Below are positions 29,631 to 62,027 of a stretch of 64,000 nt of DNA, piece after piece. Numbering within the stretch: position 1 is the first letter of the stretch; each line of letters starts with the position of its first letter. The notes beneath the pieces were generated by a model that ran no database searches, was not told where the DNA came from, and saw only the letters and a program-made list of their open reading frames with translations. This stretch comes from Aptenodytes patagonicus (Eukaryota > Chordata > Aves > Sphenisciformes > Spheniscidae). The stretch lies in the NCBI RefSeq assembly GCF_965638725.1, contig NC_134961.1, forward strand, positions 1,736,001-1,800,000, in the 5' to 3' direction. The translations under genes were made by a program, and so were the position numbers.

Positions 29631-30346
29631 TAAGCTCCTCGTTTGCACGTTATGTATCTGTAGCTCTTCTCAGCAGGCTCCCTGTGACCTGTAGGCTGCT
29701 CTCGTGAAGCAGAGGCCAACTCTGAGAGACGTGCTAAGAAGCCTCTGTGCAGAGGCCAAAAGAGAGGGACGGATCTTTGGGGAAAGGAGGAACTCGGCTG
29801 AATTGCTGAAATCCTACAGACTGGACTCTGCACAAGACCAGATTGGTGGCTGTGAAAGCAGTTAAAGCTAAGGGGGATTGCTGCCCCTGGCACCCAGGGG
29901 TCTGGCAAAGAACAGAGTGCTGGGTGAAGGGGAGAGGGACAAAGGATAAAAAGAGAATCAATCACGCTGTCGTCTTCATCTTATTCTGTAACAAACTGGG
30001 GTGCTGCTCCGTAGATGGCCAATTCATGTAGAACAAAGCAAGCTTCGCTTCCTGCCTTCTCGTTGCCTCTCAGCACGAAGGTCTGCAGGGAGGTTCAGTT
30101 CCGCGGTTGGTAATGGCGCCTGTAATTCTGGCACCGGTTTACTACCTCTGCTGTTTCAGGATACTAAAATGGGAAGGGGTGACAAGGCCTTTCCCCCCTG
30201 GCGCATCGATGTGCGTGCACAGACAGAGCGAGGAACGTGCCTTTCCCTTCCTCTTTCTTGCGGAGGCAGTGTAGGGTCGGTTTTATTACCGAGCCAGGCA
30301 CGTCTTGGCGTATTTATCCAGCCCCGGATAAGCAGAATGACCTCCA

Positions 30347-30357
30347 TACTACAGCAT
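30347..30357. other. Junction of the tandem duplication (UBN1-A to SPSB3-2)
   Basis: Homology to UBN1-B (47046-47680) stops at the bases CCTCCA (30341-30346). Homology to SPSB3 intron sequence starts at about 30358 (GTCTGTGGCTCGTG here, GTCTGCGGAGCCTCGTG at about 2833). The roughly 11 bp between match neither side and may be filler DNA from the join. Confidence 0.8.
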
Positions 30358-32869
30358 GTCTGTGGCTCGTGTTAGCCAAAATGGGAGCTGGTTAATGCCA
30401 ACAGCTTCGGGTTCAGAGCACCGAACCATCCCGGTGGGACACTGCAGAATAGTTCAGGCCTCAAACAACTCTCCAGTGTGCACAGCTTAGGATTTACTCT
30501 CTTAAATGGTAAAAAAAACCCCAAAACAACCCCCTGACAGGCCTTCAAAACTAATGTCTGCCTGTGCTTTGGCTTGGGGATCGCTCCCTGAGGGCCTTTG
30601 CCCATCCTTGTCCCCTCTGTGCTTCCCGAACAGATTTCAACTGGGTGTGGGACGACCTGAATAAGTCGACGGCCACCCTGCTGACCTGCGACAACCGCAA
30701 GGTGAACTTCCACATGGAGTACAGCTGCGGCACCGCCGCCGTCCGGGGGAACAAAGAGCTGGCAGACGGGCAGCACTTCTGGGAGATCAAGATGACCTCC
30801 CCGGTCTACGGCACAGACATGGTACGTGGGGCAGAGTCGCTTACGGGCACGCAGAAATGTCCGGTGTTCTTTGAACAGGACAGCAAGCTTCTCCAGCAGT
30901 TCAGCTGGGCCTCCTCACTTAGGAAAGGAAATTGGAGCTGGGAGCCTTCAGCTCCGTCCCGAAACCTCTGACTTGGCTTCACCAAAACCTCTGGGTGTTC
31001 TGCACCGAGCCAAGAGAAGGAGGGGAGAGCCGGAGGTGGAGTCTCGGTTGCGTTTTGTTGCTTGAAAAGGCGCTAAGCTTGTGTTCTTCTTCCTGGCCTT
31101 GCCTCCCAGATGGTGGGAATCGGGACGTCGGATGTGAATCTGGACAAGTACCGCCACACCTTCTGCAGCCTGCTGGGCAAGGACGAGGACAGCTGGGGAC
31201 TCTCCTACACAGGTAACGCAGGCAGGGCGGCGGCAGAAGGCAGGATGGCTGGAAGGGCAGCAGAGGGCATAAGAGTTGTCCTGAGGGGTTGAGAATTAAA
31301 TGGTCTGAATGGGATTGAGGCCAAAAAGGCCACCAGCCTTGTGAGTCCCTTCGTCAACGACAACTGGAGCGGCTGCCTGCAGCTTGCAGCTCTTGGAGTA
31401 TCTCACCTTGCCCGCGTTTTGCAGACCCCTTAGAATTGGTGCGTGAACCTCCGGGGCGCCTGGACTGCCGGTAAGAGCAAGGGCAGCCGCAGCAGCCTGC
31501 AGGGAGAGGGACTGCGGGGGGCGCAGCACAGCTCTGGCTGAACTCGGAGTCTGGCTGCAGCAGGGCTGCAGGAGAAAACGCTGGCAAAGTAGAAGACTGA
31601 GGCGTGAAGGGAGTGGGAAGAAGGTTACATTTGTGTTTTAATAGATGCATTGAAAAGGCCTGTAGGCTTAGAGAGGTCCCAGCTCTGTGAAACAGGTAAA
31701 CTGCAGCCCAGTATCTGAGCTTCATCGCCTGACTTGCTGTCAAAGCCGTCGCCTCTTCCTGAAGGATCCCTCTTCTCTGCAGACTCTCAGCAGAGACAAG
31801 ATTTAAGGTGGCCTCCCGGTTTCAAAGCGTACTAGACTCTAGTCACGTAACGGACTCGACTCCTCAAAAGACAAAGACCAGTCCCCTCCTCCTAACTGTT
31901 GCGTGTCGGTTTGGTATCTGCGATGAACTCGGCGCGCTGTGGGGCACGGTCGAGCGGCAGCACATAGGGCAACGGGCTCCTAGAGATGCATCTGCGTCGC
32001 TGTTGTGAGAGAGCAGTTGCTTACAGGAGCGGAGCTGTTGGTGATCCCTCTCGAGCCCCCAATGACTTTAATTGCTTTGCATGTTGGCTCCTGCTGCTTC
32101 TCCTGTATCAAAGACTGTATTAAACTGTAATAATAAAAGTAGAAACTGTCTGTCTTTCCTCTCGCGGCCCTTGGAGGCATGAATCTGAAGGTGCTCGTCC
32201 AAAATAGCCACGCTAGCACAGCTAACGGCCTGGAGGGGATGTTTAAATGCAACGCTTGTGTGTCAGATCCAGAGGAGGTAAAGGCAGCGGAGGTTACCTT
32301 GCCCCTGCCCCGTGGAGGGTTCTTGCGGTTCCCGCTGAAACGCCAGTCTGGCTGGGACGGATCTCCAGCGGAGCCAGACGGACGCCACAGCACCGCGCGC
32401 TCGTGGCAGCCCGGCGGCAGAACCACGCGGGGTCTGGCACCCCTGCGGGAGTGATGCCAGTGCAACTCCAGCCCCTGCGGTTTCTGACCGCCTTCCGCGG
32501 GGCCTGCGGTCAGCCCGTGGCTTCTGCTCGTGGGGCTTTTCCCGGCCTTTGACCTCTCCTCCGGTGAGCAGCGCGTTTGCGGATGACTTAGGTCGGAGCT
32601 GGTGCCATCAGCCAAGGGCAAAGGGTGTTGGAAAGCGGAAGAGGGTTGAAATAAATAGGACGGGAAATGGCTTTCAACCTGTCCTCTCCCTGGGTTTCCT
32701 CCCAGCACGGTCACTGGAACACAAAGCTCCAGCCACTGCCTTTTCCCCTGCTCCTATTACAGACCTGCAAATGCTCCGGGAAAGCCTTTTGCACCACGTG
32801 CGTTTATCCCCTGCTGAGCCCCACGACTCCGTGCCTTCCCTTCCCACGTCACGAATCTTGAAGCGAAGA
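30358..32869 (+). repeat. Segmental duplication, SPSB3 block, copy 2
   Basis: Copy of 2833-7971 without the CR1 and with two internal deletions. The first joins CTGCCG to GTAAGAGC (at about 31470) and removes SPSB3 coding exon 5799-5924 exactly up to its donor. The second joins AATAGAT to GCATTGAAAAGG (at about 31647) and removes the whole last coding exon. It ends where a CR1 begins. Confidence 0.9.
30634..31212 (+). pseudogene. SPSB3-2, two-exon remnant of SPSB3
   Basis: Only exons 30634-30821 and 31110-31212 remain, equal to SPSB3 exons 3114-3301 and 5206-5308. Both keep splice sites and open frames. The first has one amino-acid change in the conserved motif FDWVWDD (to FNWVWDD). The 5' exon (2164-2341), the last SPRY exon and the SOCS-box exon are missing, so no functional receptor can be made. 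The old 3' flank, including the AATAAA at 32132-32137, is still present downstream. Because UBN1-A lies just upstream on the same strand, read-through from it is the only obvious route to transcription. Confidence 0.93.
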
Positions 32870-32870
32870 A

Positions 32871-34235
32871 AGAATCATAGAACATCTCAAGTTGGAAGAG
32901 ACCCATAAGGATCATCGAGTCCATAAGCCAAGTGACCTCAGCCGCTCCTCCTAAGTCTTGCCCTCGAGGCCTTTCGCCATCTTGGTCGCCCTCCTCTGGA
33001 CACACTCTAATAGTTTGATGTCCTTCTTGTATTGAGGCACCCAAAACTGCACACAGCGCTCGAGGCGGGGCTGCACCAGTGCAGTGTAGAGTGGGACAAT
33101 CACCTCCCTTGACTGGCTAGCGACGCTGTGCTTGATGCACCCCAGGACACTGTTGACTCATATCCAACTTGCCACCCACCCAAACCCCCAGCTCTCTTTC
33201 CGCAGGGCTGCTCTCCAGCCTCTCGTCCCCCAGTTTGTACGTATAACCAGGACTACCCCGTCCCAGGTGGAGAATCCGGCACTTGCTCTTGTTAAATGTC
33301 ATACGGTTGGTGGTTGCCCAGCTCTCTAGCCTGTCCAGATATCTCTGTAAGGCCTCTCTACCCTCGATGGAGTCCACAGCTCCTCCTACTTTAGTATCGT
33401 CGGCAAACTTGCTTAAGGTACATTCGACTCCTGCATGCAGATCACTTATAAAAACGTTAGAGAGCACTGGCCCTAAAATTGAGCCCTGGGGAACCCCACT
33501 GGTGACTGGCCGCCAGCCTGATGTCACCCCATTGACTATAACTCTTTGAGCCCGACCCGTCGGCCAATTGCTCACCCAACACATGATGGACTTGTCTAGC
33601 TGCCTGCTGGACAGTTTATCCAGAAGGATACTGTGAGAGACAGTATCAAAAGCTTTGCTAAAACCCACCACATCTACCGGCTTCCCTTGGTCAGCTAGAT
33701 GGGTGACCTGGTCATAAAAGGAAATTAAGCTGGTTAAGCAGGACTTTCCCCTCACGAACCCGTGCTGGCTACGGCCAATGACCATGTTGTCTCTCAAGTG
33801 TTTTTCAGTAACTCCCAGAATAACCTTCTCCATCACTTTACCAGGCACTGAAGTGAGACTGTCAGGCCTGTAATTAGCGGGGTCTTCCTTCTTACCCTGC
33901 TTGAAAATTGGGACAACTTTTGCCAGCTTCCAGTTGACTGGGACCTCTCCAGACTCCCCAGACCGTTGAAAAATAACAGAGAGGGGTCCCGCGATGATGT
34001 CGGCCAGCTCTTTCAGTACCCTGGGATGAATCCCATCGGGCCCCACGGCCTCATGCGCATCCACGGGAGCAGCCGGTCCCGAACGAGTTCATCACCCCCC
34101 CCCAGTCACGCCCCTCCAGCACAGGGCTCTGGCGGTCCCAGTGCTTACGGCCTTATTGACAACTTCCACTACTTCCCTAGCCTGTTGCCCCTTCTCTGTC
34201 GTTACGTACATTCCTTGAGTTATATTTAATTCTAC
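32871..34235 (-). mobile_element. CR1 LINE, long 5'-truncated copy at the deletion point of unit 2
   Basis: A minus-strand frame of 315 codons (33117-34064) reads through much of the CR1 reverse transcriptase: [72 protein letters not shown] and FADDTKVGGAVDSIEGRE. Catalytic motif A, normally VYLDFSKAFDT in CR1, reads VVGFSKAFDT, so its first Asp is gone and the enzyme would be dead. Upstream, degenerate AREVVEVVNKAV-like coding extends to about 34235. The 3' end at 32871 has the CR1 tail AATCATAGAACATCTCAAGT. It lies where the EME2/NME3 part of the second duplication unit would be expected. Confidence 0.92.
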
Positions 34236-34514
34236 CGAAGAAACCTGAGCTTGTTTAAACGCTCCCGGGCCCAGGAGGGGCAGAGGGACAAGGTGAACGC
34301 AGCTTCCCGGAGCCAGGGGTGTTCACGTCACTGCTTTTCACCGGGCTCCGCCGAGCGCTGCTCCGCAAGCGACGGGGACGCGGGCAGCCGCTCCGAGAGC
34401 CCCGAAACAGCCGCCGCTGCCGCCCCTCAACCTCCGGTGCCGGCCCGCGGCCCCCACACCCCTCCCGGCTCCTCCCCACAGCGCCCCGAGGGACGGCGGC
34501 GCCGGGCACGGAGA
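34236..34514. other. GC-rich spacer upstream of the UBN1-B promoter
   Basis: No match to the A copy and no exon recognised. It is rich in CpG and may be ancestral UBN1 upstream sequence that A lost or replaced. Confidence 0.4.
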
Positions 34515-35089
34515 CCCCGCTCCGGGCTGGCCCCGAGGGTGGCGGGGCCGAGCCGGGAAGCGCCAGCAGCGGCCCAGGAACGAGCGCTGAGGGGACGGAG
34601 GGTCTCCCTCCGGTGACCGGGGCTTTCCTCCGCTGCCGCAGCCAGAGCTGCTCCTGCCTCCAGGGCCTTCTCCGGGCGGCCGGTGACGGCTCTAAACACG
34701 TCACAGGCTCCGCTTGTTCCCGTAACAAACTGGGGGGTCGCGGCCCCCTCTTAGCGCCGGCGGAGCCTCAGCCGCTCTCCCGAGACGCGGCGCGGCCCGG
34801 CCGCCGCCCGCCGCCCCGCAGCCGCCACCTTCCCCCTCCCTCCCGCTCCGGGCGAGGGCTGCCGGGACGGGGCGGCACCGGCAGCGGGGATAGGTCCGCC
34901 CTCGTCACGTGGATCGGGCCGGCCGTCAGGGCGCCGTTCCTCCGAGGCGTGACTGCGGCGGCGGCGTTGATTGGGCGCGGGGCGCGCGGCTTCAGCGCGA
35001 GGGCAGCGCCCCCTGCACGTGACGTGGGAGCGGGGCTCGGAGTCGGCCCGGGAGTCAGTCGGCGGCGGCCGCGTCCCGCCGCGGCGGCG
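34515..35089 (+). promoter_or_regulatory. UBN1: UBN1-B CpG-island promoter and 5' UTR exon
   Basis: A CpG-rich island with an inverted CCAAT box (ATTGG, 34970-34974), a CTCF-like core (GCAGCGCCCCCTGCA, 35004-35018, minus orientation) and an overlapping E-box/CRE-like element (CACGTGACGTGG, 35016-35027). The 5' UTR exon ends GCCGCGGCGGCG with donor GTGAGTGCGG at 35090. No TATA box seen. Motif calls are by eye against remembered consensus patterns. Confidence 0.65.
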
Positions 35090-35594
35090 GTGAGTGCGGG
35101 GCGGCCCGGCCCGGCCCTTCCCCTTCCCGCGCCCGGCCCCGCTGCTCCGCCGCCGCCGCCCGGTCAGCGGCGTCGCGCGCCTCCCCCTTGGCCGCGGGGC
35201 CCCGGTTCCCCTCAGCCCCGCGGCCCGCTCCCCCTCAGCGCGGCCGGGGCTCCCTCCGGCGGCGCGGCCAGCCCCCGGGCTCCCTCTCAGCCCCCCGCGG
35301 GTGCCGGGGACGGGGTCGCTCTCCCAGGGACAGGGGTGTCCGGGCCCCCGTGCGGCGGGAGAGCTGCCGGCCGGAGCGGAGCCCTGGCCCGAGGCGGTGC
35401 AGCCCGGGCCGGCGCTTCTGCCCGGGGCCGCTGGGCCGTGTCCCCGCAAGTCTGGTTCGGTTTCCTCGACAGCTGTAGTTCCTCCAGCCTGTGGGAATGG
35501 AGCGGTGTGGCGTTGAGAGAGAGACGGGGGGGTGGGCAGAAGCGACAGCGTGGGGGCTGCCAGCGTTGGAGGGAATTCTGGTCCGAGGGTTGAC

Positions 35595-35626
35595 GTCTGT
35601 CTGTCTGTCTGTCTGTCTTTCTGTCT
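35595..35626 (+). repeat. GTCT microsatellite, UBN1-B 5' region
   Basis: Same short (GTCT)n array as at 23777-23808; the shared unit count agrees with very recent common ancestry or conversion of this stretch. Confidence 0.85.
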
Positions 35627-35837
35627 TCCTTCCTCTGTAATGATGGCAGCAAGCGCCAGCAGCACGGGCCTTTGTCGTTTCCCAAGAAAACTTCAAACCC
35701 AAACGCCTCGTTCCACTGCCATCGTTCTCAGTTGTCCTTAACCAGCCGGTGAAACCCATAACCTGTGCAGCTGGGGCAGACCTTTTCTGATGCAATGGGA
35801 ACTATGCCGTGAGGACTGGTCAGACCTGGCCGTAGCC

Positions 35838-58032
<22,195 letters not shown>

Positions 58033-61000
58033 CGTCTGCAAGGAGGGGAGCTAGAGCACACATAGGATAAAACCAAGAGGAACAGGTCATGAACTTTGGA
58101 TACCGGCTGTCTCTTTTTTTTCTTTTTTTTCTTTTTTTTTTTTTTCTTTCTTTTTCCCCCTCACGACAACTGGAGAGACTGAACCGCAATCAGGAACTCA
58201 TTGGTGCGTTTGCTCAGAGGCTTTCAGAGCTAAGCACCCACACAAAGGGCCACCTTGAGCCATGCCCCGATGAGAGAAGCGTTTTGTAGCACTGTTTTAT
58301 TGCTGCTGCCCTTCACGCATTCCCTGGCACTGGCAGGAGCTAGAACCTGCAGGGAGACTCGGGTGGCTTGGCTTTCCTGCAGTGGATTCCCACCCACCTG
58401 TGTCTGTATCTGCCAAGTACCTCCAAGTCCAGTTACCTCCTTGGTCTCCCAGTGGAGGGTATGAAAGGTGCTTCTTTCTTCTGCTTTGGATTTACTTGGA
58501 TAATTCTAGCACTGCCAGTGCTTTCTGAAGACATTTGACTAACTTTTCAATTGTACTATAAAACTGTGCTACAGTTAATTGGAGGACTTAACATTTCCTG
58601 TGTGGTGAATGTAACGAGCCACTTGATGTTCCCCTCTGGAGGAGAAAGAAGACTCTTTAGAGAAACATTTTTAGATGCAGTCATTGACTTTGAGAATTCT
58701 ACTTCTTTCCGTTTTTGGATTTTTTTCCTCCTCCTCAGTTTTATCCTCATTACCATCGAATGCATTGGATTGAATGGGACACTTCTCAGCATGTCACATG
58801 TATAGGAAGACATAATTCCAGTGCCTTTTATGGTGGAGCAAGAATGGACTAGTGACACACATTTCAGCCCTATTTTGTGTGCTCCTCAACCCTTTTTTAA
58901 TCATTCTGTATTTAAAATGTATTCTGTTTTATTTAATAGAGCTTTTTATGGTTGCACATCAAAAAAAAAGCTGCACTGTCTGGACTTCAGTGGTGTCTCG
59001 GTGACTGCGAACACAGTACCAAATCCAGCAAGAGCACCAGTTCTTATCCGAGTTTGTGCAAGCGGGTTCCAGACCCTCCCCTAAAGCCATTCTTTCCTAG
59101 GGTCGTCAGTTGTGATCTCTTTGGTGGGCAGAGGGAATGATCTAGATAACCAAGGTCACTACTAGTCAAATGAATTCCAGAGAATAATAATGCTCTCCTC
59201 GATGATTTCTGCACTAGGATCATGTGCTTGTCACAGCTGCAGGAACGGGGACCATCTGGAATCGGGGTGTGTCTTTTCTTTTTAATTTTTTAACTCTTAG
59301 ACCTAAATACTTCTCCTGAGCACACCCTTTCAATCTGCGCATAGCTAAGGGCAGGCTGTGGTTCCAACTGAGCTTTATGGGTTTTGATTTTCTGCTCTTC
59401 CCCCAGTCTGCCTTTTCTCAGGCCCCCACAGCCACATCTGAATCGTGCAGTAGTAGTGCTGATCCGCATAGAGTTTACTGGTATTTCAAGCAAAAGCTTG
59501 CAGCCTTCCTTCTTGAGCTTTGGGGAAGGATGCTGACACTGAGTATACCAGCAAATATCCGCTTTAGTTTTCCCCGTTTTTGGTAAGATCCAAGATGGAT
59601 TGTTTTCAATTTGAGCTGATACCTAATTTCCCAAGATCAGTGCATTGTTTGTATTTACAAAAAAAAAAAAAGCAGCTCAGATTCAGAATTTGTTTACAGA
59701 AAATACCTAGGTTGTAGCAAAAGAGCCAAAGACAGAACTTGTGTTATTAAAACTAAGCACAGCAGTTATGGATGGACTCTGAGCAGTGGATGTCGCGTGG
59801 TTCCCGTTGAAGGCCTAATCCTGAGAGGTACTTTGCACCTTCAACTTCCCATGGTAGCTGAAAGAGCGTTCAGACACCTGGCAGGATAGGGACTCTCAGC
59901 GAGTGACTCGAGGTACTGGTTCTACTCCCTCTCTTTGCTTTCACTTGAATGCTTCTGCTGGGAAGCACCCGTGTGCGTGGCCAGAGCAGAATGCCCTCCT
60001 TCTAGGAATTTAGCGAAGCCTCTTGCCTCAGGGAAATGTTTATTTGGTGGAAATTCTGTGGGATATTTTTTTCTTTACGTGCTATAATGAATGAGTGAAT
60101 GGTATGGAGCAGAGTCGCAGCAAGGCAGAACCACGCAGAGACCTGACAGCTGATGGGGAGCCAGGAGTCTGGCATCTCTGCCTTGGCGAGGCAACTTGCA
60201 ACGCTTTCGTGACGGTGTGGGGAGGCGAGGCTCCCATGGCACTTACTTAGTATGGCAGTTCCTTTCGGGTGTAAGAGCTGCGGTTTACTACTATATATTT
60301 TTTTGTGTGTGTTGGGACTGTCTTGCTGAAGATGGTGGGGGTGGTATGAAAACTGTTAATCTTGTACAGAACAACCGAATAAATTGTTTCAAAGTTTCCA
60401 AAATGCTTTTTTCCCATCTCCTTACCTCTAGTTTCATGACTTCGTTTTCAAAAATTTGTGTTTCAGCTTGGATGATCATCTCTTGATCATCTGTTTCTTG
60501 AGTGAGTAATGAATTATTTGCTGTTTTAACTAAAGTCTCTTACATGGTAAGTAAATTACAGCTCTGTTTCTAGCCGTTGTGGTGGTAGAATTGCATATTC
60601 TCATTCGGTATGCTCCTGCTGATGCTTGAAGTTGACATCTGCTGGAAGGAACAAGTGGGGTTCAGACCCTGGAGCAACGGTGGGATCCTGCGTGATCATT
60701 TCATTCGCAAAGGTAAAATAATGGGGTTAATTCCCAAAGCCAGGATGGATGTGCAGTGAATGCTTACGGCTGCTTTTGTTGACAGCAGAGTTTACTGGCG
60801 TTCGGGTATTAGCCAAAATTTGGGAAAAAGCAAATGAACGTGTTCTAGATGTGGAAGCCCCTGGTACCATCCTACCGCAATTCCCTCTCTTCCTGCAGCT
60901 GCAGTCCCATTTGTTAGTGCCGTTCGCTCCCATTAATGCTGCTAATTAGTCCCAGCTCTAATGCCGCTCCAGCAATTTTCCTCTTGGAAAAGAGTCAACA

Positions 61001-61110
61001 GCTAAAATGAAGAGTCTTATTTTTTTAACTTTGACTCTGAAATGGAATCTTTCTATAAAGCCAAAGATCAAGAGACTGCCGTAATTAATAAAGAAAAAAC
61101 AACTTCTGAT
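58033..61110 (+). other. UBN1: UBN1 3' UTR (about 3 kb)
   Basis: No other gene is seen between the UBN1 stop and the facing PPL 3' end. A pyrimidine-only stretch lies at about 58109-58165. An earlier AATAAA at 60378-60383 could give a shorter form; the last one is at 61087-61092. Confidence 0.6.
61087..61092 (+). terminator. UBN1: Probable distal UBN1 poly(A) signal
   Basis: AATAAA within TTAATAAAGAAAAAAC, the last plus-strand candidate before the PPL 3' end. Confidence 0.55.
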
Positions 61111-61125
61111 TGGAACCACTGCACT

Positions 61126-61131
61126 TTTATT
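61126..61131 (-). terminator. PPL: Probable PPL poly(A) signal
   Basis: TTTATT on the plus strand (AATAAA on minus), about 0.9 kb beyond the PPL stop and 33 bp from the facing UBN1 signal. Confidence 0.6.
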
Positions 61132-62027
61132 TTGTACTATAAATAGAATTCCCCTCTATTTCCCATTCCCTTACACAAGTAAATGAAACATGTAGCTGCG
61201 TGTAACTCCATCCAGTAAAATACCAGCACAAACAGCTTTTAACCATGAGGTAAGCTAACTGTGTTTTGAAGGCACTCTGCGTTTCAGCTGCATGCTTTAC
61301 ACTACCCTCTTGTGTTTGGCAATACAGCCATCTATCTCTTCACGTACTTCTTGGTGACCTCTGTGGTGTATGAATGCTCCTCCTGGATCTACGGCTGACG
61401 CCATCAAATTACATCGGCTTCACTCTTCCCCAGCAGCATAGGCACGTAGGTGAACAAAATGATGGTGTTTAGGTATTAATGTGGCGATACTGAATTCAGA
61501 TGTGTAGCACACCTTTGTTTTTACAGAGCTGGTTTTCTCGGAGGACGATCCCATCATTTAGTCAGTTGTCCACAATGATACTGTCTGGCTTACCAACATG
61601 CAGCTGACGTAACCAGCTCCTGCTGGTCACCTCGGACTCATCTTGACCTTCAGTCTCCCTAATGACCGCTGTACACAGTGTTTTATGCGACTACGTGAGT
61701 ATACGTTGAGGAAACTGCAGGTTCTACTGAGTCTTTGGACTTCAGGTACTTCACTGTCCTAAGGCTTCTTGTCTTGGTTTTTGTTAGGTTGAGCGATTAG
61801 GTAGGGATGAAAAGGGGGAGAAAGTTTTGCTGTAGTCCTGACAAATGTGTTTTCCACTACTGGTGGTGCTTTTCTACAGTGTATGACAGCAAGCAGTGTG
61901 GCTTCGTAGCATGGCTGGGGCAGAGGCTCTAGCATTTTGGAAGACGCAAAGGAGGGCAAGGATTTGCAGTGATCTGGTAGTCTAACAAGTGGTGCAGCTC
62001 TGACTAGCTGCTCTTAAGAAAAAGTTT

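Noticed and set aside
34319-35593. Plus-strand open frame of about 424 codons across the UBN1-B CpG island
   Set aside because: GC-rich DNA lacks stop codons. The peptide is low-complexity Pro/Arg/Gly and is not conserved in the A copy.
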